Assembly (NCBI RefSeq): GCF_000243715.2
Contig: NZ_AHMO02000007.1
Coordinates: 186,001 to 250,000 of the forward strand
DNA length: 64,000 bases
From: Leptospira broomii serovar Hurstbridge str. 5399
GTDB lineage: Bacteria; Spirochaetota; Leptospiria; Leptospirales; Leptospiraceae
Reading direction: 5' to 3'
The notes under the pieces are model-generated. The model did no database searches. It saw nothing but the letters and a program-made list of their open reading frames with translations, and was not told the origin of the DNA. The translations under genes and the position numbers were made by a program. Below, in pieces: positions 19,723 through 28,442 of the stretch; within the stretch, counting starts at the first letter, position 1; each line of letters begins with the position of its first letter.

Positions 19723-21624
19723 TTATTTTTTGGACGGTAGAACGGTTATGCCATAATGGGAAATTCCCTTTTCTCCCTTAAATGATAAAAGCCTTCTTTT
19801 GGAGTCAAATTTAAACGTTCCGGCGTTCACTAAAACTTCGAATCCTTTTTTATAGTGAATATCCGGTAAGAAAATTTCAGTTCCGGGCAATTCTTCTCCG
19901 TCTTTACGGAAAGAATATTTAAACAAGGATTTTTCCATATCAAAGTGGATAGCTTCAGGAATTCCTTTGGTCCGAATCGGATACGGTCTAGAAAACGCTA
20001 GGACGGCCCTTCCTCCGTCAGTATCGATATCGTAGGGAGTATCCAGGGAGAAGAGAGATAAATCCTCCTGATTCCATCTGTCGCCCAAACTATGGGTATT
20101 ATCGGGAGTATAATTCCATAAAGTATAATGCACAAATTGCTTTTCTAAAGGAATCAACATGCGATCTAAGGCCGATTTTAAAGGTTCATAATCCTTATTT
20201 AAAAAAGCCGTTCTCCCGTTAAGATCCATAGGAATCCCGGTCTCACCGATAACCGTAGGGCAATTTCCCATTTTTTTCAAAGACATTTCTTTGATCATCT
20301 TTACCGTATCTTCATAAGCACTTTGAACGTTCTTTTTGCCGAATACCGGTTTTTGTTTAAAAACATGAATCCCAAACCACGGCATAAAACGTTTAAACAT
20401 TAATACGGAGGCGTCGTACCAATGGGTTGCATTTACAACGCCGCTTTGCTCTCCTCTGCTTTCCTCTTTCCATTCCATTTCCAAGCGAGTAGGATCGCTT
20501 TCTATAAAAATGAAAAATCTTTTTTGGACCGATTGAATTCGTTTCTTAAATTGTTTTATAAAAGGAGTCATATACTCGGGAAAGAACTCCACTTTTCTTC
20601 CTCGATACTTGTAAAAATAATCTGATTTAAGAAGCATGGGAGCTCCGTTAGGATCATAATCCCAAACACCGTGATCATGCCAAACACATCGATTTCCTTT
20701 CTTCCAAAGGGGAGTCCTATGAGAATTCAGTCTCGTTTTTCCGAAGTTGATTCCTGCGAATCCCAACATATATGAATTATTCGCATTTAAAGATCTGCCT
20801 TCCGAAAGAAACATTTCTTGAAACGGCGAGGTTGTGATGACTTTGCCGAATCCAAATCCGGAAAATTCTCCAAGATTCTTCTTTCCGATCCATCCCGGCG
20901 AAGGCTCGTTCAATGAGTCGAAGCCTATTACATTTTTATACTTTACTAATTTCTTCGCAAGTTTGCAAATAGATTCGAAATAATGATCCTGGAGAAATTC
21001 CTGCGCGTTTTTTCCTCGAATCATCAAGTGTGGAGCGAATGTTTTTCCCCCAAAAAAAAGGGTAAACATCGTAGCGCACGCGTATTTTTGATAATTCAAA
21101 GGCCACGACATCCGTTCGTAATTTCTACCCTGGTGATGATGGACGATAGCGGTATCCGAATCTCGAATTTTACCGATGTCCATTCCGACTTCTTCCAACG
21201 TCCAGCCGGGAGCACCGTCGCCCCCCGTAAATCTAGACCAAACGTCCTGGTGGGGATCTATGAAAATATAAAAGCCTTTTTTCTCGGCTAGGGCCACCAT
21301 CCGTTCCACATAATCCAAATAGGCGAGGTCGTATTTACCCGGTCCTTTGTGCTCAATCGCTTCCCACGTAACTAAGAATCGTAAAAAGTTAAAGCCCCAT
21401 TTCTTGAGACGATCGAAATGTTCTTTGGCCTGCGCTTCTTCTAAGGGTCTCCCGACAAAGGATACGTTTCTATGGTCGTAGAAAGTCAGGCTTTGGTCGA
21501 AGTGCGTAGTTCCATCCGGGCGAAACGGAACTTTCGAGCTTCCGGAAAGATTCACTCCTCTCAATTGAAGTAGGAAGCCTTCGGAATCGTAAAAATTTCC
21601 GTTTTGAGCGGTTAGTTCTAACAT
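19723..21624 (-). CDS. glycoside hydrolase family 5, endoglycoceramidase/steryl-glucosidase type
   Basis: A 633-residue cytoplasmic GH5 enzyme with no signal peptide. The acid/base Glu is in SLNEP near 241 and the nucleophile Glu in VIGETG near 460. The N-terminal barrel start (LRGVNLSGSSKVPF, SFVGRPL, HFDRLKKWGFNFLRF) and the C-terminal beta domain resemble the fungal steryl-beta-glucosidase / glucosylceramidase group (GH5_12) and endoglycoceramidases. The substrate is therefore likely a glycolipid or steryl glucoside. The gene begins 6 bp after the patatin stop, giving a two-gene lipid-hydrolysis operon. Exact substrate is uncertain. Confidence 0.88.
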   Translation of the reverse strand: MLELTAQNGNFYDSEGFLLQLRGVNLSGSSKVPFRPDGTTHFDQSLTFYDHRNVSFVGRPLEEAQAKEHFDRLKKWGFNFLRFLVTWEAIEHKGPGKYDLAYLDYVERMVALAEKKGFYIFIDPHQDVWSRFTGGDGAPGWTLEEVGMDIGKIRDSDTAIVHHHQGRNYERMSWPLNYQKYACATMFTLFFGGKTFAPHLMIRGKNAQEFLQDHYFESICKLAKKLVKYKNVIGFDSLNEPSPGWIGKKNLGEFSGFGFGKVITTSPFQEMFLSEGRSLNANNSYMLGFAGINFGKTRLNSHRTPLWKKGNRCVWHDHGVWDYDPNGAPMLLKSDYFYKYRGRKVEFFPEYMTPFIKQFKKRIQSVQKRFFIFIESDPTRLEMEWKEESRGEQSGVVNATHWYDASVLMFKRFMPWFGIHVFKQKPVFGKKNVQSAYEDTVKMIKEMSLKKMGNCPTVIGETGIPMDLNGRTAFLNKDYEPLKSALDRMLIPLEKQFVHYTLWNYTPDNTHSLGDRWNQEDLSLFSLDTPYDIDTDGGRAVLAFSRPYPIRTKGIPEAIHFDMEKSLFKYSFRKDGEELPGTEIFLPDIHYKKGFEVLVNAGTFKFDSKRRLLSFKGEKGISHYGITVLPSKK

Positions 21625-21630
21625 GTTTGC

Positions 21631-22512
21631 TTAATCTTCCCCGAATTGGACTTTTGCGTCTTCATACCCGCGGCTAATTAAGTAATCAGCTTGAACTTGC
21701 GAGAAATTTAAAATACTTCCAAACCCTAAGGAAGTTCTCGGTCCGATGACTCGAATTTTAATTTCTTCCTTTTCGGCAAAAGAAAAAACCGATTCTTGAA
21801 AGAAGCCTTTCTTTCCTCTTCTGCGCTTTTTTTTCTCGTATTGTAGATTCGACATAACGGTTTGGAAAGAGCCGATCAACGATAATTCGAATACTCTTTC
21901 TAACCCCTCTCTTCTGCTTCGCGGTAACGGCATATTAACGCCTCCGACAGGCGAAAGCAGAACTACAACTATTTCCGTGGCTCCTCGTTCTACCGCAGGT
22001 AGGATTGGTGTATTTGCCATAATGCCACCGTCCCAATGAGGCTTCCCATCAACGTATTGCCAAGGAAATATAAGCGGGATGGCGGAAGAAGCCATTACGT
22101 GCTCAATATCGATATCTTTATTACGAAAGAAAACAAGCTCGGCAGTTAAAATATTAACGGCGGTAATAATGACTTGAATCGGACTTTTTCGAAGATTTCG
22201 GAAGTCCAAATGGGAATATAAAAGATATTTGAGAGGGGTCGTATCAGCTAGCGGAGAGAATCGCCTAAAAATAAGATCTACAAAATCATTCCAAATGGAG
22301 TACTTCATTACCTTTTGGACTTCAATTGATTTCCAGAGATCGACGATCTGTTTGGCGTTTAAACCGCATCCCATCGCCGTTGCTGTAATAGCTCCTACAG
22401 AAGTTCCGCAAACGATGTCCGGCTTGAAGCGAATCTCCTCTAGATATTTCAGGACTCCTGCCTGATATGCTCCCCGAGCCCCGCCGCCAGATAAAATTAA
22501 AGCACGCTTCAT
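21631..22512 (-). CDS. patatin-like phospholipase
   Basis: A 293-residue acyl hydrolase. The oxyanion-hole motif GGGARGAYQAG is at 9-19, the nucleophile elbow GTSVG has Ser38, and the catalytic Asp is in DGGI near 165. These form the Ser-Asp dyad of patatins, which release fatty acids from phospholipids or other acyl lipids. There is no signal peptide, so it acts on internal membranes or imported lipid, unless secreted by an unconventional route. It is co-transcribed with the downstream GH5 glycolipid hydrolase. A basic, Lys/Arg-rich insertion (about 225-240) is unusual. Confidence 0.92.
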   Translation of the reverse strand: MKRALILSGGGARGAYQAGVLKYLEEIRFKPDIVCGTSVGAITATAMGCGLNAKQIVDLWKSIEVQKVMKYSIWNDFVDLIFRRFSPLADTTPLKYLLYSHLDFRNLRKSPIQVIITAVNILTAELVFFRNKDIDIEHVMASSAIPLIFPWQYVDGKPHWDGGIMANTPILPAVERGATEIVVVLLSPVGGVNMPLPRSRREGLERVFELSLIGSFQTVMSNLQYEKKKRRRGKKGFFQESVFSFAEKEEIKIRVIGPRTSLGFGSILNFSQVQADYLISRGYEDAKVQFGED

Positions 22513-23077
22513 TCTCGAAGATCCGTTCGCCAGTTTTCTTCTCTGCGAGTAAATTTCAAGGCAGAATACTAGCGTTTCGAAATCTTCCAGTACTAGGAGC
22601 AGGTAGATATTTCAGGTAAGGCGAGAAAAAGGGTCCCCCATATGTAGGAACTATGACACCCAGCGGAAACTTTCAAAATCCAAAAGAAGAACAATCAGAA
22701 TAAAATTTATCGTTTCTCGAAAGAAAAATTAGTAAAATTGAATATTTAGGAACTGAATAAAGGGACTAAAACCTTCTGAGCGTCTGCATACTTCGATCTC
22801 AAAACGAATTCGAAAATGCCTAGAAGTGACCAATTTCTAGAGCTCAGAAAGGCCAGTGGTCTGATGGTATTGCAATAGGTCCTAGAGGGCCTTTGCAAGC
22901 GGCTTGGGCTATTGCTCAGCCACCTCACAGGTCATTTTCTTGCTGCAACTATCGCTACTCAACTAAACCACCTCCTTTTACGTGTAGCCAGAACGTATTC
23001 TGTCTCATAAAAAAGTCAAGAAATGTCCGAAATTTTTTACGAAATTCCCGGCAAGTTGGTACGAGGTCGGTGATATT
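22513..23077. other. 565-bp non-coding region
   Basis: No convincing gene was found; the short ORFs inside lack start signals and family features. It holds a TGTAGGAACTATGAC repeat copy at 22643. It also holds an inverted pair, GCAATAG near 22872 and CTATTGC near 22909, flanking a G+C-richer stretch that could fold as RNA. The promoter of the patatin operon should lie here. Confidence 0.5.
22643..22657 (+). repeat. dispersed 15-nt repeat, copy 2
   Basis: TGTAGGAACTATGAC, identical to the copy at 3658-3672, lies in the long non-coding region upstream of the patatin gene. Confidence 0.5.
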
Positions 23078-24295
23078 TTAGGAAACGATCTTAACCTTGC
23101 GCGAAAGATAAAGTCCGATTAAATTGAAACCAACTGCCAAATAACCGACGATATCAAACCTTGCAAAGGATCCGTCAGGAAGTGTGATCAAGACAAATCC
23201 GGCAATCGTTGCACCTAACCCTGTTGCAATACTTTGCAAACCGGAACTCACCGACATAAAACTTCCTCGCAATTCCGGACGAACAGCCGAAGTCATCAAT
23301 GCCATTGCGGGAATGATCCGACCCGATACTAAAACCATGAAGCTAGTGGTCACTAGAAGTGCAATAGGCAGGGGAACCTTCGGCAAATGAGTGAGCACAA
23401 TAATCGGAACAATTGCTATAAGAACCATGTTTAGAAAAACTTTATGTTTCCCGTATTTGTCCGCCATAATTCCGATAAACCGCGAAGAGAAAAAAGTGCA
23501 AAGTCCCCCGATCAAATATATTAATTGAACGTCTTGCTTTGAAAATCCCACGTTCCTTTCCATGTACACCGCGATCGAAGTGACTACCACAAACCCGCCT
23601 AGAATAACCGACATGAAAAAGACTATCGCTTTAATGTGATTTCTATCGGATAAAACCGCATATAATTGAGAGAAATCCAAAGCTCGTGCCTTTGCTTGCT
23701 TTGATGGAATACTCGGTAAATAAAAGATGGCGCTTAACAAGATCGGCAGACTTAGAGAAACCACGAATCCGAAACTGTAGTTCCAAGAAAATTTGTGAGC
23801 GATCCAAAGTCCAATCGGGACTCCCGCAACTGAAGCGACCGAGAATGCACCCATCACGGCGCCCATCGCACGCCCCCGCCTTTCGATCGGGAAAACATCT
23901 CCAATAATGGATAGAATTATTCCGCCAATCATTCCACCGAAAGTCCCTGCAATGATTCTCGCCGTTAAGAGGAAATAAAAAGAGTCTGCAACTGCACAAA
24001 GAATCGTTCCGAAAATGAAACCCGTGTACAGAAATATTGCGGCAGATTTTCGGTTAAACCGATCGATGAAGTTCGCACCTAATAATGCGGCAGCCGCTGC
24101 GGCATAAGAATAAGATGCGAGAACGAATGAAAATACCGCCGTATCAATTCCGAATTGTTTTAAAAAATAATCCTGCAACGGAAACATAATCATAAAGTCC
24201 ATGATATGGGTGAACTGAATGCTAGCTAAAAGGAAGATCAAAAACGGTTCGCTGAGAGCGGCTTTTGGACGGGCGACGGTAGAGGTTGACTCCAT
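23078..24295 (-). CDS. MFS transporter
   Basis: A 405-residue major facilitator, counted from the ATG at 24295. A longer frame to 24403 adds a basic stretch not expected before helix 1. Twelve hydrophobic helices can be traced. The loop between helices 2 and 3 has NFIDRFNRKS, and helix 5 has a GxxxGPxxGG-like region (AGVPIGLW), a feature of drug:H+ antiporters. It is similar to the AraJ/Bcr-type sugar or drug efflux group. Substrate unknown. It is divergent from the CoA-transferase gene, 143 bp away. Confidence 0.88.
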   Translation of the reverse strand: MESTSTVARPKAALSEPFLIFLLASIQFTHIMDFMIMFPLQDYFLKQFGIDTAVFSFVLASYSYAAAAAALLGANFIDRFNRKSAAIFLYTGFIFGTILCAVADSFYFLLTARIIAGTFGGMIGGIILSIIGDVFPIERRGRAMGAVMGAFSVASVAGVPIGLWIAHKFSWNYSFGFVVSLSLPILLSAIFYLPSIPSKQAKARALDFSQLYAVLSDRNHIKAIVFFMSVILGGFVVVTSIAVYMERNVGFSKQDVQLIYLIGGLCTFFSSRFIGIMADKYGKHKVFLNMVLIAIVPIIVLTHLPKVPLPIALLVTTSFMVLVSGRIIPAMALMTSAVRPELRGSFMSVSSGLQSIATGLGATIAGFVLITLPDGSFARFDIVGYLAVGFNLIGLYLSRKVKIVS

Positions 24296-24438
24296 ACTAC
24301 CACGCTTTAGAAAGTAAAAAAGAAAGGGAGAAAATTTTGCTTTCTGACAGTTTCGCCGGATAAAAAATCCTTTTTTTAGAATATACTTTGCTGCGATACC
24401 CAAAAGTTAGAATTTAGTCTAGTAGACCCTTTCATAAT

Positions 24439-25716
24439 ATGAACATAAAATTTACCACAGCAGACCAAGCAGTTTCGTTAATCCAATCTTACAATCGCGT
24501 CTTTATTCATAGCGTTTTTGCCGCTCCTCCTCTACTGATCGAGGCAATGTCGAAAAGAGCTAACGAGCTCAAAGACGTAGAAGTCGTCCACATTCACACC
24601 GAGGGTCCGGTTCCGTATGCAATGCCTGGCAACGAAGCGAGCTTTAGAACGAACGCTCTTTTTGTAGGTCCGAATATGCGGAAGGCAGTGGAAGAAGGAC
24701 GTGCAGACTATGTGCCCGTTTTCTTAAGCGAATGTCCTGCTCTATTTCGAAGAGGAATTCTTCCTATCGATGTCGCATTGATTTCCGTTTCTCCTCCGGA
24801 CAAACATGGATTTTGTTCTCTCGGAGTTTCAGTCGATATCGCAAAAGCGGCAGTCGATACCGCTAAAAAAGTTATTGCGCAGGTAAATCGCAATATGCCT
24901 CGAACGCACGGTGACGGGATTTTACACGTAAGTAAAATAGACGCTTTCGTGCAAGGTGACACCCCGCTTTTAGAAGCCCCCGCGACTGTGCCGGACGAAG
25001 TGGAAACAAATATCGGAAGATATATTGCCGGGTTGGTGGAAGACGGAGCGACATTACAGATGGGCATAGGTGCAATTCCCAATGCAGTTTTAACGTTCTT
25101 AACGAATCACAAAAATTTAGGAATTCATACCGAAATGTTTTCGGATGGAGCGATACCTTTGATCGAAAGCGGAGTTGTGAATGGTACCTGTAAGAAAACT
25201 CACCCGGGTAAAATCGTTTCCGGTTTCGTCATGGGGACAAGAAAACTCTACGATTTTATCGACGATAACCCCGAAGTAGTTCTGCTAGATATCGGATACG
25301 TAAACGATACTTCGGTGATTTGTAAAAATCCGAAAGTCACAGCCATCAATTCCGCAATAGAAGTGGATCTAACCGGACAAATTTGCGCGGACTCGATCGG
25401 AACCAGGCAGTTTTCGGGAGTGGGTGGACAAATGGACTTTATTCGAGGGGCTTCCCTCTCCGAAGGTGGAAAGCCGATCGTTGCCTTGCCTTCCTCCACT
25501 TCCAAAGGAGAATCCAGGATAGTCACGATGTTGAAGCCGGGAGCGAGTGTAACTACTACAAGAGCTCACGTCCATTATATCGTTACTGAGTACGGGGTTG
25601 CCGATCTTTACGGAAAAAATCTGAGACAAAGAGCGGACGAATTAATAAGAATCGCACATCCGGATCACCGTGAGTCCTTGGAGAAGCAAGCCTCTGAAAG
25701 ATTTCGCGGGTTTTAG
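24439..25716 (+). CDS. acetyl-CoA hydrolase/transferase family protein (4-hydroxybutyrate CoA-transferase-like)
   Basis: A 425-residue member of the family I CoA-transferase/hydrolase group. Signatures are HIHTEGPVPYA, the phosphate-binding QMGIGAIPNAV near 212-222, the catalytic Glu in HTEMFSDG near 233, and the C-terminal VTEYGVADL and LIRIAHPDHRESL. It moves CoA between acetate or a short hydroxy acid and an acyl-CoA. The family includes Cat2, acetyl-CoA hydrolase and propionate CoA-transferases, and these cannot be separated here. The gene is single, and its ATG has no strong ribosome-binding site. Confidence 0.92.
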   Translation: MNIKFTTADQAVSLIQSYNRVFIHSVFAAPPLLIEAMSKRANELKDVEVVHIHTEGPVPYAMPGNEASFRTNALFVGPNMRKAVEEGRADYVPVFLSECPALFRRGILPIDVALISVSPPDKHGFCSLGVSVDIAKAAVDTAKKVIAQVNRNMPRTHGDGILHVSKIDAFVQGDTPLLEAPATVPDEVETNIGRYIAGLVEDGATLQMGIGAIPNAVLTFLTNHKNLGIHTEMFSDGAIPLIESGVVNGTCKKTHPGKIVSGFVMGTRKLYDFIDDNPEVVLLDIGYVNDTSVICKNPKVTAINSAIEVDLTGQICADSIGTRQFSGVGGQMDFIRGASLSEGGKPIVALPSSTSKGESRIVTMLKPGASVTTTRAHVHYIVTEYGVADLYGKNLRQRADELIRIAHPDHRESLEKQASERFRGF

Positions 25717-25873
25717 AAGGCTTTTGACAAAAATCAAGACGGAGCATGACGAGAAGAAAGTTCAATTTCTTTCCGACCTATCCGTAACTTTCATTATGAA
25801 AAAAATTATGAATTAATATCGTTATGTACTAAAGATCGTATGATCCGTTTCATTATTCCGTCTACCAAAGTAA

Positions 25874-26989
25874 TTGGATATGAAACTCTGGGATTATATC
25901 AACGAAGATTTTTTAAGAGCAAAATCCTCCCAAATTCGGGAAATTCGCGCCTTAGATAACGGGAAGACGGTTAGAATACTCTGCGTCTCTTCCATTCTGA
26001 TCTCTCTACTTTTAATCGTTCAAAATGTAATTTCGCCCGGATTACCCGAAGGGAGCATTATCCAAATTTTATATATCGCTTCGTTTACCGGAGTGGCGAT
26101 TATTTCCTTTATATGCTACTTGTTTTTAACGTTTAACGCAAATTCTCGTATCATCAGGATATTAACTAATTTTTACGGTTTTACCGCCACATTCATGACA
26201 ACCACTCTCACCTTGATTGATTTGGCGCATATTAAGGATTATTCTGCGTATTGCTTCGGTCTGATGACTTTACCCCTTTTTATACGCTCTAGCCTCGCCA
26301 CTTATATCGCAATCATAGCGGTCAACTTTACTTGGTTTTTATTCGGATATCGTCTGATGTTAAATGAAGAAATTGATTTTAGCACGTTAGCCCCTATTAT
26401 CGCTTTTTCCATAGGCAGTCTTTTTGCTTCTGTCGTTGTAGAAAGGGCAAGGTTGAAAGGAAATTTTCTGCAGCTTGAACTTGAAGAATCGAATCGAAAC
26501 CTTAGGGAACTTTCTCATAAGGATCAACTCACGGGGTTATACAATCGCCGCCACCTCATGGAAGCTTTGCAAACCATGGTTTCCGCGGCGAATCGATACG
26601 ATTTTCCGGTCTCCGCCTTATTATTAGATTTAGATCATTTTAAAAGGACGAACGATTCCTTCGGACACCAGGTAGGAGATCGACTACTCGCAAGAATCGG
26701 CGGCTTATTATTCGGCTTAGTTAGAGATTGCGATATAGCCGCTCGATACGGCGGGGAAGAATTCTGTATAATTCTTACGAATACCTCGAAAGATGGAGCG
26801 CTCTTTGTCGCGGAGCGAATTCGTAACAGGATCGAAAGCGAAACGTTCGAAGGAATTCCATGGAACGTGACGGTCAGTATCGGAGTTTCGATGAGGGAAC
26901 CGAATCAGTCTGTAGAAGATTTTCTAAGAATCGCGGATGAAAAACTTTACGAGTCCAAGTCGGCGGGCCGCAATCGGATATCGGCTTAA
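25874..26989 (+). CDS. membrane diguanylate cyclase (GGDEF)
   Basis: A 371-residue protein. About six N-terminal transmembrane helices (residues 35-185) are followed by a coiled linker and a GGDEF domain (about 205-371). The active-site motif GGEEF near 293 is intact. An RxxD allosteric inhibitory site (RDCD) sits five residues upstream. It should make cyclic-di-GMP from two GTP and be feedback inhibited by it. The sensing part is membrane-embedded, with almost no periplasmic region. Its TAA overlaps the stop of the convergent symporter gene within TTAA. Confidence 0.95.
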   Translation: MDMKLWDYINEDFLRAKSSQIREIRALDNGKTVRILCVSSILISLLLIVQNVISPGLPEGSIIQILYIASFTGVAIISFICYLFLTFNANSRIIRILTNFYGFTATFMTTTLTLIDLAHIKDYSAYCFGLMTLPLFIRSSLATYIAIIAVNFTWFLFGYRLMLNEEIDFSTLAPIIAFSIGSLFASVVVERARLKGNFLQLELEESNRNLRELSHKDQLTGLYNRRHLMEALQTMVSAANRYDFPVSALLLDLDHFKRTNDSFGHQVGDRLLARIGGLLFGLVRDCDIAARYGGEEFCIILTNTSKDGALFVAERIRNRIESETFEGIPWNVTVSIGVSMREPNQSVEDFLRIADEKLYESKSAGRNRISA

Positions 26990-28380
26990 ATTAATTCTCT
27001 TTGTTCTAATCTTGCGATCGGAAAGAAAGTTCCGATTAATTGTCCCATAAAGCTGATCGCCAATCCCGGCAAGGAGGCCGGGAGCCAATCAGGGCCCCAA
27101 AATTTGAAACCGATCCATGCCGCGGTACCCCAAAACATAGCAAAAATCGAACCCGTCGCAGTCGAACGCTTCCAAAAAAGAGCGGACACAAGCGGAACAA
27201 ATAATGAAACCAAACTGATCGAAGAAGAATCGGCGACAAGCTGGTAAATGTTCGTTTCACTCAAAGCCATTACCGTCGAAACCGCAGTGACCAATAATAC
27301 AGAAAATCGTAATACTTTTAATAATCTGTCTTCTCCGGCGTCTTTAAGAAGAGGGCGAATCAAATTCTCCCCTAAGACGGTTGCCGGGGCAAGAATAGCT
27401 CCGGAAGCGGTACTCAGAATCGCGGAAAGTAAGGCTCCGAAAAAAAGAATTTGGATCAAAAGAGAAGAATGAATTAACACTACCTGCGGAAGGATCATTT
27501 GACTGTCTCCTACCGCGATATCCGGATAAACTTTTCTCGCAAAGTATCCGGCCAAAAGAGGTAGAAATGCGACGGTTAAGTACATGCCCGCTCCCAAATA
27601 GGAACTATAGACTGCCACCTTCTCCGATTTGGAGGACATGACTCTTTGAAAAATATCCTGCTGAGGAATAGAGCCTAAACCTATGGTTATCCATGCGGCA
27701 ATATAAGCCAGCACGGCTTTCAATTCGAGAGGTGGAAAAAAATTGAAAAAACCTGGCTGTGAATTCGAAAGAACGGTATTAAAGCCGCCGGCCTTTTCCT
27801 TTAAGTCCCAAACTAGCACCGCTAATCCCGCTACGATCAAAATTGTTTGGACAAAATCAGTAATAGAAATCGCCCACATTCCTCCTACGTACGTGTAAAT
27901 CAATACTACGATCGATGCGAGCAAGATTCCGACGTACATTTCGAAACCGAACAGAGAATTTATAACGATCCCCATCGCGACTAGCTGAGCGGCTATCCAA
28001 CCGAAATAGGAAGGAATCATGAATAACGCGGATAGAAATTCGATTTTCTTCCCGAACCGATTTCGATACAAATCTCCAAAGGTAAGGATGTTCATTCTAT
28101 ATAAAGGCCGGGCAAAAAATAATCCCACTAACGAAAGACAGAGCGCCGCTCCGAATGGATCTTCGATAACTGCTAAAACCCCGCCATCCACAAATTTGGA
28201 AGATGCACCCATCAACGTTTCGGATCCGAACCATGTAGCAAATAATGCGGAAGACGCAAGGAAAAGAGGTAATCGCCTACCCGCTAAAACATAATCCTTG
28301 GAACTTCTCACAAATCTAGAGGAGATTGCTCCAACCAGCAGTGTGATAAGAATGTAGAATATAACAAAAAAACCTAACAA
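26986..28380 (-). CDS. sodium:solute symporter (SSS family)
   Basis: A 464-residue integral membrane protein with about 13 hydrophobic helices. It shows the N-terminal SKDYVLAGRRLP element, TWFGSETLMGASSK, and a GGMWAISITDFVQTILIVAG stretch shortened here to its key GGMWA and TDFVQ elements, all characteristic of the solute:Na+ symporter family. It imports an unidentified solute with sodium. The start is TTG with AAGGG about 11 nt upstream. The gene is downstream of a gap after the pseudokinase/SpoIIE gene and is not clearly co-transcribed with it. Confidence 0.92.
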   Translation of the reverse strand: MLGFFVIFYILITLLVGAISSRFVRSSKDYVLAGRRLPLFLASSALFATWFGSETLMGASSKFVDGGVLAVIEDPFGAALCLSLVGLFFARPLYRMNILTFGDLYRNRFGKKIEFLSALFMIPSYFGWIAAQLVAMGIVINSLFGFEMYVGILLASIVVLIYTYVGGMWAISITDFVQTILIVAGLAVLVWDLKEKAGGFNTVLSNSQPGFFNFFPPLELKAVLAYIAAWITIGLGSIPQQDIFQRVMSSKSEKVAVYSSYLGAGMYLTVAFLPLLAGYFARKVYPDIAVGDSQMILPQVVLIHSSLLIQILFFGALLSAILSTASGAILAPATVLGENLIRPLLKDAGEDRLLKVLRFSVLLVTAVSTVMALSETNIYQLVADSSSISLVSLFVPLVSALFWKRSTATGSIFAMFWGTAAWIGFKFWGPDWLPASLPGLAISFMGQLIGTFFPIARLEQRELI

Positions 28381-28442
28381 CTTTTAGATAGCCCTTCGCG
28401 GTCAGAATCGGTTTTACGTTTTAAATTATCGAGTTTAAATCT

